This document shows positions 1-5,946 of a stretch of 8,108 bases of DNA, in pieces. Below the pieces are notes generated by a model. It did no database searches and was not told where the DNA came from. It saw only the letters and a program-made list of their open reading frames with translations. Numbering within the stretch: position 1 is the first letter of the stretch; each line of letters begins with the position of its first letter. Location of the stretch: positions 1-8,108 of the forward strand of contig JAUXDF010000123.1 of assembly GCA_030618505.1 (NCBI GenBank), written 5' to 3'. The stretch is from Spongiibacteraceae bacterium (lineage in GTDB: Bacteria > Pseudomonadota > Gammaproteobacteria > Pseudomonadales > PIVM01). A program made the translations under genes and the position numbers.

Positions 1-109
1 CGGTCATAGCCAACGCAAATCTAGCTCCTAGGCCTTTTCAAGGCCTTTAAGTCGCAAGATTTGCGTTGGCCATGACCTCTTTGTTTAATTTCTGGATGGG
101 CACTAATTA
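1..109 (+). repeat. Palindromic intergenic repeat, copy A
   Basis: This is the first copy of a repeat seen three times in the window, and it may begin before base 1. It has a head and a tail. The head is a large hairpin: 21-base arms at 2-22 and 57-77 pair with one mismatch. Inside is a smaller stem-loop (AGGCCTT, TTC, AAGGCCT) at 30-46. The tail, 78-109, is A/T-rich and ends GGGCACTAATTA. Copy A matches copy B (149-257) at about 105 of 109 positions. The structure resembles a REP/BIME-type or MITE-type element. No transposase is encoded nearby and I recognise no named family. The element is noncoding. Confidence 0.9.
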
Positions 110-124
110 GTGCCTAACCAGAAA
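89..124. repeat. 36-bp palindrome at the end of copy A
   Basis: The tail of copy A runs directly into its own inverted counterpart. TTTCTGG (89-95) pairs with CCAGAAA (118-124), three unpaired bases follow on each side, and the centre GGCACTAATTAGTGCC (99-114) is a perfect 16-base palindrome. The right half therefore looks like an inverted remnant of the tail of another repeat copy. The rest of the spacer to copy B (125-148) contains a near-palindrome around AAGCTT and no gene. The function is unknown: it could be a recombination scar, a protein-binding site or a cruciform. Confidence 0.8.
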
Positions 125-148
125 CCGGAAGCTTTCGAAAATTAAGTC

Positions 149-258
149 CGGTCATAGCCAACGCAAATCTAGCTCCTAGGCCTTTTCAAGGCCTTTAAGT
201 CACAAGATTTGCGTTGGCCAGGATCTCTTTGTCTAATTTCTGGATGGGCACTAATTAT
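149..258 (+). repeat. Palindromic intergenic repeat, copy B
   Basis: This is the second copy, in the same orientation as copy A and offset by 148 bases. The left arm is at 150-170 and the right arm at 205-225. The outer end of the right arm reads GGATC instead of TGACC, which weakens the base of the stem relative to copy A but leaves about 15 continuous pairs. The inner stem-loop is at 178-194. The tail (226-258) points at recQ. Copy B has the same diagnostic bases as copy C at the other end of the window (GGATCTC, TTGTCTAA), so B and C form one variant and A another. There are no coding signals. Copies A and B account for the gene-free stretch before recQ. Confidence 0.9.
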
Positions 259-299
259 CTCGCGCTATTGTTGTAACTGTTGACACAAAGGCAGGTATA
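259..299 (+). promoter_or_regulatory. recQ upstream region: weak RBS and promoter-like hexamers
   Basis: Between copy B and recQ lie only 41 bases. AGG at 293-295, within AAAGGCAGG, can act as a ribosome binding site for ATG 300, with a short spacing of 4. For ATG 309 the spacing would be 13. A perfect TTGACA lies at 280-285 and a perfect TATAAT at 296-301, but only 10 bases separate them, so they do not form one standard promoter. If TATAAT is a real -10 box, transcription would begin near 308, giving a leaderless message starting at ATG 309. The more likely promoter lies upstream, perhaps in the repeat tail. Confidence 0.3.
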
Positions 300-2120
300 A
301 TGATCGGCATGACTAACAGTGCGCTTTCTATTCTTAAAAATACCTTTGGTTATGACCAGTTCCGTGATCAGCAACAGGCGATTATTGAGGCCTTGATTGC
401 GGGTGAAGATGCTCTGGTATTAATGCCTACCGGTGGTGGTAAGTCTCTTTGTTATCAGGTGCCTGCACTGGTTAGTGAGGGTGTTGCTGTCGTGGTCTCA
501 CCCTTGATCGCCTTGATGCAGGATCAAGTGTCTACCTTGCATCAGTTGGGCGTGCGAGCAGCGTTTCTTAACTCTGCATTGTCTTCGCAACAGCAGTATG
601 CGGTTGAAAATAGTTTGCGCAGTGCTGAGCTGGATTTACTTTATATCGCCCCGGAAAGATTACTGCAGCCCCGTACCCTTGAGCTTTTACATCAGTGTCA
701 TATCGCTCTGTTTGCTATTGATGAGGCTCACTGTGTTTCACAGTGGGGGCATGATTTCAGGCAAGACTATCTTGAACTCAGCACTCTGCATCAGCAGTTT
801 CCCTCGGTGCCTCGTATTGCCTTAACGGCAACAGCCGATGAGCGTACTCGCGGCGAAATTATTCAGCGGCTTAATCTTTCCTCGGCACGTTTGTTTATTA
901 GCGGTTTTGACCGCCCCAATATTCGTTATAGCATTACACCAAAGGATAATGCCAAACGCCAGCTTCTCACTTTTCTCGAAGGGCATAGGGATGAGGCGGG
1001 TATTATTTATTGTATGTCCCGTAAAAAAGTTGAAAGTACGGCGGCGTGGTTGACCGACAAGGGCTGGACAGCGCTGCCCTATCATGCCGGCTTGCCTATC
1101 GCTCAGCGTGAGGAAAATCAGCGACGTTTTCTGCGTGAAGATGGCGTGGTGATTTGTGCCACCATTGCCTTTGGGATGGGGATTGATAAGCCCGACGTAC
1201 GTTTTGTTGCTCACCTGGATTTGCCCAAAAGTATAGAAGCTTATTATCAGGAAACCGGGCGTGCTGGTCGTGATGGTTTGCCCGCTGAGGCCTGGATGGT
1301 TTTTGGTTTGCAGGATGTCGCCAGGCTACAGCAAATGCAGGCCAACTCCCAGGCCAGTGAGCAACATAAGCGGGTTGAGCAAACTAAACTAAATGCCTTG
1401 TTGGGGCTGTGTGAAATTACCACCTGTCGACGTCAGGCAATGTTGCGCTATTTTGGTGATAAGCAAGAGGAACCTTGTGGCAACTGTGATGTTTGCCTGA
1501 TCCCTCCGCAAACCTGGCAGGCAAGCGAAACCGCACAGAAGGTTTTGTCCTGCGTTTATCGCACCGGCCAGCGCTTTGGCGTCAATCATGTCATTGACGT
1601 ATTGTTGGGAAATGATACTGAAAAAATCGCTCGGTTTTCCCATGACAAGCTCAGCACCTATGGTATTGGTGGCGAGTTAACGGTGCAGCAATGGCGCTCC
1701 GTTATTCGCCAGTTGGTGGTGCGTGGCTTTTTACGTGTGGATATGGATGCCTTTGGCGCCTTGCAGCTAACGCAAAGCTGTCGCCCGGTTTTGCGTGGAG
1801 AGCAAGAGCTGTTTTTGCGTCAGGAGCTGCCTAAGCAAAAAGCCAAAACCCGAGATAACAAAAAAGCCATTATTGATCCTGATGATCAGGCGCTTTGGAC
1901 TGCACTGCGAGCTTGTCGAAAACAATTGGCAGAGGAGCAGGGTGTTCCTCCCTATGTTATCTTTCACGATGCGACCTTACGGGAAATGCTCAAGGTACAT
2001 CCGCGTAATCATCAGCAGTTTGCTCTCTTGAGTGGTGTTGGTGAAAGCAAGCTGGGGAAGTATGCTGATACTTTTATCGCGGTTATAGAAGAGTGCGATG
2101 CGTTGGAGGCCGATCAGTAG
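300..2120 (+). CDS. recQ: ATP-dependent DNA helicase RecQ
   Basis: This is a 3'-to-5' superfamily 2 DNA helicase of the cytoplasm. It acts in RecF-pathway recombination, in processing of stalled forks, and with topoisomerases. The 606-residue length is close to E. coli RecQ (about 609), so the gene appears intact. Visible motifs in order: the Q-motif region FGYDQFR (16-22), Walker A TGGGKS (44-49), DEAH (141-144) followed by the RecQ aromatic-rich loop (to about 157), TATA (176-179), and motif VI with GRAGRDG (320-326). A zinc site is formed by C376, C393, C396 and C399. A winged-helix RQC domain covers about 405-515 and an HRDC domain about 525-603. ATG 300 is kept as start, but ATG 309 (residue 4) is also possible. 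The gene stands alone, is preceded by the repeats and converges on the minus-strand gene ending at 2267. Confidence 0.97.
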   Translation: MIGMTNSALSILKNTFGYDQFRDQQQAIIEALIAGEDALVLMPTGGGKSLCYQVPALVSEGVAVVVSPLIALMQDQVSTLHQLGVRAAFLNSALSSQQQYAVENSLRSAELDLLYIAPERLLQPRTLELLHQCHIALFAIDEAHCVSQWGHDFRQDYLELSTLHQQFPSVPRIALTATADERTRGEIIQRLNLSSARLFISGFDRPNIRYSITPKDNAKRQLLTFLEGHRDEAGIIYCMSRKKVESTAAWLTDKGWTALPYHAGLPIAQREENQRRFLREDGVVICATIAFGMGIDKPDVRFVAHLDLPKSIEAYYQETGRAGRDGLPAEAWMVFGLQDVARLQQMQANSQASEQHKRVEQTKLNALLGLCEITTCRRQAMLRYFGDKQEEPCGNCDVCLIPPQTWQASETAQKVLSCVYRTGQRFGVNHVIDVLLGNDTEKIARFSHDKLSTYGIGGELTVQQWRSVIRQLVVRGFLRVDMDAFGALQLTQSCRPVLRGEQELFLRQELPKQKAKTRDNKKAIIDPDDQALWTALRACRKQLAEEQGVPPYVIFHDATLREMLKVHPRNHQQFALLSGVGESKLGKYADTFIAVIEECDALEADQ

Positions 2121-2214
2121 TCTGTTGTCTAGGGATGGTGAAATTTAACAAATACTTCGATGGCTTAATGTGATTCGTATTATTGCCTGAAGGCTAGGGA
2201 GATGCCGAGGGAGG

Positions 2215-2255
2215 GCAGGTGGGGTCACAGTTTTCACACCGTGGCCCTTGCCTGC
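2215..2255. other. Imperfect hairpin between convergent genes
   Basis: GCAGG (2215-2219) and GGGTCAC (2222-2228) pair with GTGGCCC (2241-2247, one G-T pair) and CCTGC (2251-2255), around a 12-base loop, with a small internal mismatch. It lies between the recQ stop and the stop of the minus-strand secreted-protein gene. It could slow or end transcription from either side, but neither strand shows a run of T after the stem, so it is not a standard intrinsic terminator. The rest of 2121-2266 shows nothing recognisable. Confidence 0.35.
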
Positions 2256-2266
2256 TTATAGCTAAC

Positions 2267-2572
2267 TTAGTCTTTTACGGGTGGATTTTTTGGCTTGCCG
2301 CCTTTGCAGGCTTTTTTGGCTGCTTTTATCTGCTTTTTCCAGCACTCATCTTCAGCGATCCCCTGCGCAAGACACCACTTTTTTCTGGAGGTCCAGGACT
2401 CAATCGGATACTTTTTGCCGTTACTGCACTCGACGATGTACTCTCGGTATTTTTCGCCAGTCGCTTCGTGGGTTTTTGTAGGCCCTGGGGTGATTTTTAC
2501 CGGCTTGGCAGCAAAGGCTAGTGTGGGCGCGAGGATCAGGGATGCGATCAATACAATCTTGTTCAGGCGCAT
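2267..2572 (-). CDS. Small secreted four-cysteine protein, function unknown
   Basis: I do not recognise this 101-residue protein as a named family. With ATG 2572 as start it begins MRLNKIVLIASLILAP and has a classic Sec signal peptide, with likely cleavage after the AFA at about residues 20-22. The mature part (about 79 residues) is rich in lysine and has four cysteines at about 49, 67, 77 and 89, enough for two disulfides in the periplasm or outside the cell. The C-terminus is a Lys/Pro/Gly tail. An AAAGGAG ribosome binding site (complement of CTCCTTT, 2582-2588) lies 9 bases before the ATG. A TTG immediately upstream (2575) is also possible at better spacing, adding one residue. It lies 124 bases downstream of arfB on the same strand, so it may have its own promoter. 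Confidence 0.75.
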   Translation of the reverse strand: MRLNKIVLIASLILAPTLAFAAKPVKITPGPTKTHEATGEKYREYIVECSNGKKYPIESWTSRKKWCLAQGIAEDECWKKQIKAAKKACKGGKPKNPPVKD

Positions 2573-2696
2573 CAATTATGGCTCCTTTCAGTGTTATCTT
2601 TATTTATAGGTTTTATTGAGTGTAGACGAAACTGGCAGTGCTGGCGGGAAAATAGGTTATCGGTGTCACATTTAAGGGGGAATGTGTGAATATTTA

Positions 2697-3107
2697 CTAA
2701 AAAACCTTTCCTCTCAATGTCTTGGTTCGTCCTCGGCGGGTTTTGCTGTCCATGCGTTTTTTTTTCGCATTGCGGCTGGGTCTGGTTGCTTTGCGTGTTT
2801 TATTGATGTTGGTGGCGCCCTTGATAAGTTGAGTGAGTCGCTCCAGTGCTTCGATACGGTTTTTTTCCTGGCTGCGGTAGCGCTGGGCCTTGATAATGAT
2901 AATGCCCTCCTTGGTGATGCGCTGATCCTGAACAGCCAACAAGCGAGTTTTGTAAAAATCCGGTAGCGATGAGGTTTTGATGTTAAAGCGCAGGTGGATG
3001 GCAGTGGATACTTTGTTGACGTTCTGGCCACCGGCCCCCTGGGCACGAATCGCGCTGATAGTGATTTCATCATCGGGTATTGAGACATGATTTGAGATAA
3101 TCAGCAT
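2697..3107 (-). CDS. arfB: Alternative ribosome-rescue factor / peptidyl-tRNA hydrolase ArfB
   Basis: ArfB (YaeJ) is a class I release-factor-like peptidyl-tRNA hydrolase. It frees the nascent chain from ribosomes stalled at the 3' end of a broken mRNA, as a backup to tmRNA. The 136-residue protein matches the family length (about 140). The catalytic GGQ is at residues 26-28 within RAQGAGGQNVNK. The C-terminus (about 104-136) is the family's very basic tail, including RRGRTK and ending LRGKVF, which enters the empty mRNA channel. There is no codon-recognition domain, as expected. The start at ATG 3107 aligns with the E. coli protein as I recall it, although the ribosome binding site is weak. 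It lies 42 bases after the stop of the two-TM protein gene, so co-transcription is likely. Confidence 0.95.
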   Translation of the reverse strand: MLIISNHVSIPDDEITISAIRAQGAGGQNVNKVSTAIHLRFNIKTSSLPDFYKTRLLAVQDQRITKEGIIIIKAQRYRSQEKNRIEALERLTQLIKGATNINKTRKATRPSRNAKKKRMDSKTRRGRTKTLRGKVF

Positions 3108-3149
3108 GGTGACAGCTGCTCTGGTGTATATAAGTGCTTTATAGCGGGC

Positions 3150-3536
3150 TTATTTGTCAGGTTCAAGGCCCAGCACTTCCATTCGCTCGCTATCAGAAAC
3201 CTTGACCTGAATGCCATCGGTAGTGATAAAACTACGATTGTCGAGTTGATAGCGAAAGACCTGATATTCGACCGTTTGCGGGCTGCCTGCCGGGTAGAGT
3301 CGAATGGTCAGTAATTGATGATCTTGCTGCCAGCTCTGGTAGTAAAAATAGCCACCGAGCATAAACATAATAGCAATAAACATATAAGCGCCAAGGCGAA
3401 GGTCTGTGGCAGTAAAGCTCATATCAGCATTTTTGTTGACTGCCGTGTCCTGCTTGCCGGCATTAGCGCGTTGTCTTTTAATCAGCGCATAGGCCGTCAG
3501 AATGACCAGCAGGGTGAGCAGTATTTTCGTTATCAT
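3150..3536 (-). CDS. Two-TM membrane protein of unknown function
   Basis: I cannot assign this 128-residue protein to a family. Two hydrophobic segments are clear: about 4-19 and about 48-66 (GAYMFIAIMFMLGGYFYY). The 28-residue loop between them carries most of the positive charge (KRQR at 20-23, K28, K35). By the positive-inside rule the loop should be cytoplasmic, with both ends outside. The last 60 residues are polar, of mixed charge and beta-rich in appearance, so they would form a small periplasmic domain. The ATG at 3536 has no clear ribosome binding site. It is the first gene of the minus-strand group, upstream of arfB, and its promoter should lie in the 3537-3640 divergent region. A -10-like TATTAT is present on the minus strand at 3588-3593. 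Confidence 0.75.
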   Translation of the reverse strand: MITKILLTLLVILTAYALIKRQRANAGKQDTAVNKNADMSFTATDLRLGAYMFIAIMFMLGGYFYYQSWQQDHQLLTIRLYPAGSPQTVEYQVFRYQLDNRSFITTDGIQVKVSDSERMEVLGLEPDK

Positions 3537-3565
3537 TAAAAAACTTGAGCCAATTTGGAGGGTAA

Positions 3566-3628
3566 GCCTGCATGCAAATGAGCAGTGATAATAGCAGGCC
3601 GCTTAGCACCTGTGCTAGCGGCATCTGC
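3566..3628. promoter_or_regulatory. Strong inverted repeat in the divergent intergenic region
   Basis: CCGC-T-TAGCAC-CT-GTGCTA-GCGG spans 3599-3621 and extends with G3598:C3622 and GCAG (3594-3597) against CTGC (3625-3628), giving about 15 pairs with small bulges. The same GCAGGC (3594-3599) can instead pair with GCCTGC at 3566-3571, so two exclusive structures are possible. No T run follows on either strand, so a terminator is unlikely. It adjoins a minus-strand -10-like TATTAT (3588-3593) and would cover the corresponding -35 region, as an operator might. An operator or an RNA switch are both inference. Confidence 0.4.
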
Positions 3629-3681
3629 TGAAAATGCCGGTTTGCCTGGCTAAGGACTTGTTTATGTAGGGTAAATAGCCA

Positions 3682-3708
3682 TTGGTGGGTATACTATCAA
3701 GCTACAAT
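3682..3708 (+). promoter_or_regulatory. Possible promoter of the amidoligase operon
   Basis: TTGGTG (3682-3687) and TACAAT (3703-3708, five of six consensus bases) are separated by 15 bases, slightly short for a sigma-70 promoter. A second -10-like hexamer, TATACT, lies at 3690-3695 but lacks a good -35 partner. A start site near 3702-3715 would leave an untranslated leader of about 90-100 bases before ATG 3802, containing the tiny ORF at 3734. Prediction by eye only. Confidence 0.3.
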
Positions 3709-3733
3709 ACACAAATATCAGGTGCTCACAATC

Positions 3734-3802
3734 ATGAATATGCTGGGTGACGGAACTATGCGGTTGTTGATGGCAGCTTGTGTTTTGGTGGGGCGTAGCT
3801 GA
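3734..3802 (+). CDS. Tiny ORF (22 codons) coupled to the amidoligase start
   Basis: This is a short reading frame encoding MNMLGDGTMRLLMAACVLVG and two more residues. An AGGTG ribosome binding site (3720-3724) lies 9 bases before its ATG. Its TGA stop overlaps the amidoligase ATG by one base (TGATG), the arrangement typical of translational coupling. The peptide has a short hydrophobic stretch ending with a lipobox-like MAAC, but it is too short to be a processed lipoprotein. It may be a leader peptide that sets translation of the operon, or it may be chance. The amidoligase also has its own GGTGGGG (3787-3793) 8 bases before its start, so coupling is not required. Confidence 0.3.
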   Translation: MNMLGDGTMRLLMAACVLVGRS

Positions 3803-4806
3803 TGGCTGAGTGCCTCTATTATCTACCCAATGATCGCCAAAATCATGAAGGCAAGGAGCGCCGGGTTGGTATTGAAATCGAGATGTCGGGCATTGAGTTA
3901 CTGCGCATTGCACAAACGGTACAGGGAGTTTTTGGTGGTCATATTATTGAGCGCTCAAGCTATGAGTTGCGCATTGAGCAGAGTGAGCTGGGCTCCTTTA
4001 CCGTAGAGTTTGATAGTGATGTGGTAAAGCGCCTTGGGCGAGAACTGCAAAAAAACCAACAAACTCTGGGTGATTTTGAGCAGTGGGCTACCGATGCGGT
4101 GGCCTTAATGGTGCAAAATATTGTGCCCTGTGAGTTGTCTACACCACCTATTGCGATGGGGCAAATTCAGCGCCTGGACAGTGTTGTCGAAGCACTGCGG
4201 GAGGCGGGTGCAAAGGGTACTCGTCAGACACCTTGGTCAGCCTTTGGGGTTCACTTTAATCCCGAGTTACCCGCCCTTGATGCAAAAACAATTACCGCTT
4301 ATCTGAAAGCCTATTTATGCCTGAATGATTGGTTGATCTGGCATGAGAACGTTGATCTGACGCGGCGTATTCCCCCCTATATCAACCCTTTTCCCGCTGC
4401 TTATGCCGAAAAAGTGGTTGATCCGGACTATTGGCCAGACATCACTACTTTGATACGTGATTATCTGGAGCTGAACCCGACTCGCAATCGTATTCTTGAT
4501 ATGCTGCCGCTGTTTCATTATCTGGATAGTGAGCTGGTAGAAAGTTATGTCAGTGATGCCTTGATTAAACCTCGGCCGACACTGCATTATCGATTGCCCA
4601 ACTCCGAGGTTGATTTGGCGGGCTGGTCCTTTCACCGCGCCTGGAATGACTGGATGCAGGTGGAGCAGCTGGCACAAAATCCTCAGCAGTTGGAGCGTTG
4701 GTCTTACCGCTACTGGATTTATTTGCAGCAACCAATGAAGTGGCCTTTTTTAGTCCCCTGGAAGGAGCAAGTGCAATCTTGTCTGGTCGACCTGTCATTG
4801 GGGTAA
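3802..4806 (+). CDS. Glutamine-synthetase-fold amidoligase
   Basis: This is a probable ATP-dependent amidoligase of the glutamine synthetase-like superfamily (Pfam 'amidoligase enzyme' type), predicted to form an amide bond between a carboxylate and an amine. Substrates are unknown. Of 334 residues, about 22-30 carry VGIEIEMSG, whose two glutamates (E25, E27) fit the family's first metal-binding strand. FTVEFDSD (66-73) is a second acidic strand. FGVHFNPE (148-155) gives the conserved His/Glu element, and RPTLHYRLPNSEVD (258-271) the arginine-containing nucleotide or substrate strand. No TM or signal is visible, so it is cytoplasmic. It is the first full gene of an operon and its 3' end overlaps the next gene by about 28 bases. 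Proximity to a class I glutamine-amidotransferase-like hydrolase is a described hallmark of this amidoligase family. The family call is strong; the reaction is inference. Confidence 0.85.
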   Translation: MAECLYYLPNDRQNHEGKERRVGIEIEMSGIELLRIAQTVQGVFGGHIIERSSYELRIEQSELGSFTVEFDSDVVKRLGRELQKNQQTLGDFEQWATDAVALMVQNIVPCELSTPPIAMGQIQRLDSVVEALREAGAKGTRQTPWSAFGVHFNPELPALDAKTITAYLKAYLCLNDWLIWHENVDLTRRIPPYINPFPAAYAEKVVDPDYWPDITTLIRDYLELNPTRNRILDMLPLFHYLDSELVESYVSDALIKPRPTLHYRLPNSEVDLAGWSFHRAWNDWMQVEQLAQNPQQLERWSYRYWIYLQQPMKWPFLVPWKEQVQSCLVDLSLG

Positions 4807-5468
4807 CCGGCCCCGAAAAACGTTTTCCTCAAGCCTGGTGGGCAACGCGTCTGGCCATTTATCTGTGTGGTGGACGGGCTGTTTATCTGACGCCCGGTCG
4901 CGGAGATTATCATCAGTTGCTCAACGGTGTCATTATTGGTGGGGGTGATGATATCGACCCACAACTTTACGGTAGCCATGATTCAGGCCTGGCAAGGATT
5001 GATCGGGATCGTGATGCCTTTGAAGTCGATATGATCGAGCATGCGCTGCAGACAAATTTACCTATTTTTGGTATCTGTCGGGGTATGCAGTTACTCAATG
5101 TGGTGTTGGGCGGATCTTTGTTTGGCGATATTCGCGGTATGCGCCACTTAACATCCAATCGTCGCACACCGCTGCCCTCCAAGCATGTGCGGGTGGATGG
5201 AAAGAGTGAGCTCAGCCGCATTGTGCGGGCAGCTCAATTTCGTATTAACAGTTTGCATCATCAGGCGATTGATGACCTGGGTGAGACATTGCAGCCGGTT
5301 GCCTGGGATAAAGATGATTTTATACAGGCGATAGAAAGCCGCAGTGAGCATTTTATGATGGGGGTGCAGTGGCACCCGGAGTATCTTTTTTATCTGCCTG
5401 GGCAGCTGCGTATTTTCAGGCGACTGGTGAAAGAGGCGGGAACCCACCGTCGAGAGCGTCTGATGTGA
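4779..5468 (+). CDS. Class I glutamine amidotransferase-like hydrolase (peptidase C26, PuuD-like)
   Basis: This is a gamma-glutamyl hydrolase-type enzyme, related to PuuD (gamma-glutamyl-GABA hydrolase) and probably cleaving a gamma-glutamyl or similar amide. Numbered from TTG 4779 (229 residues), the nucleophile is C100 in GICRGMQLLN, and H199 and E201 in QWHPEY complete the triad. GGGDDIDPQLYG (54-65) is the family's conserved loop. The start was chosen because the domain begins at RPVIGVTG, AAGGAG (4762-4767) lies 11 bases before TTG 4779, and no in-frame ATG lies nearer. TTG 4698 and GTG 4740 would add 27 or 13 atypical residues. It overlaps the amidoligase end and is followed by a 4-base overlap with the next gene, so translational coupling is likely. 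Its partner product is probably the amide made by the amidoligase. Confidence 0.9.
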   Translation: MSGRPVIGVTGPEKRFPQAWWATRLAIYLCGGRAVYLTPGRGDYHQLLNGVIIGGGDDIDPQLYGSHDSGLARIDRDRDAFEVDMIEHALQTNLPIFGICRGMQLLNVVLGGSLFGDIRGMRHLTSNRRTPLPSKHVRVDGKSELSRIVRAAQFRINSLHHQAIDDLGETLQPVAWDKDDFIQAIESRSEHFMMGVQWHPEYLFYLPGQLRIFRRLVKEAGTHRRERLM

Positions 5469-5905
5469 TTAGCGCTTACCTGTCGCTGTTTTTTAGTGCC
5501 TTTCTTGCGGCAACACTGCTGCCTTTTTATTCCGAGGTGGTGCTGGTGGCGCTCTTGAGTGCCCATCCCGATTTGTGGGTGATGTTATGGCTGGTGGCGA
5601 CACTGGGCAATACTGCCGGGGCAGCATTAAACTGGTTGCTCGGGCGTTATTTTCTGCACTTTCAGGGGCGGCGCTGGTTTCCTTTTTCTGAGGATGCACT
5701 TGGCAAGGCGCAAAGTTGGTTTCAGCGCTATGGTGTCTGGTCTTTACTGTTAGCCTGGTTGCCGGTGGGGGGAGATGCTCTGACTTTTGTGGCCGGTGTG
5801 ATGCGCGTACACTTTGCGGTATTCTGGCTATTAACTTTGATCGGTAAGGGCTTGCGTTATTTGGCGGTGATTTTTTTAGCGGAGCAGTTTGCGTCTTTGC
5901 TATAA
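5465..5905 (+). CDS. yqaA: YqaA-family (DedA/VTT-like) inner-membrane protein
   Basis: This polytopic inner-membrane protein of the YqaA branch of the DedA/SNARE-associated superfamily has 146 residues, against about 142 in E. coli YqaA. The family includes lipid scramblase- or transporter-like proteins, but the function of YqaA itself is unsettled. Hydrophobic segments lie at about 5-33, 38-60, 92-112 and 115-140. Family motifs visible: FYSEVVL (21-27), LGNTAG (47-52), RYG (88-90), WLPVGGD (98-104) and GKGLRY (127-132). The start is GTG 5465, forming a GTGA overlap with the TGA of the preceding gene. The reading frame stays open to 5369, but the upstream residues are not family-like. Tight coupling to the amidoligase pair may mean export or uptake of its product, or merely co-expression. 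Confidence 0.85.
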   Translation: MISAYLSLFFSAFLAATLLPFYSEVVLVALLSAHPDLWVMLWLVATLGNTAGAALNWLLGRYFLHFQGRRWFPFSEDALGKAQSWFQRYGVWSLLLAWLPVGGDALTFVAGVMRVHFAVFWLLTLIGKGLRYLAVIFLAEQFASLL

Positions 5906-5946
5906 AGGGGCGAGGAAACACTTGGGTAAAAAACAGGGTTGAATAG

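Noticed and set aside
1..258. Repeats as integron attC sites (CCAAC ... GTTGG ends around a hairpin).
   Set aside because: The ends do not fit RYYYAAC and GTTRRRY, the arms pair without the usual extrahelical bases, the genes between are housekeeping and on both strands, and no integrase is seen.
229..258. Outward promoter in the repeat tail (TTGTCT, 17 bases, TAATTA).
   Set aside because: The -10 match is poor. It is conserved in copies B and C but may be kept for other reasons.
280..301. TTGACA plus TATAAT as one sigma-70 promoter.
   Set aside because: The spacer is only 10 bases.
2215..2255. Intrinsic bidirectional terminator.
   Set aside because: No T tract follows the stem on either strand, so it is listed only as a hairpin.
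2682..2966. Plus-strand open frame opposite arfB.
   Set aside because: It lies antisense to the well-supported arfB gene and its translation has no recognisable domain.
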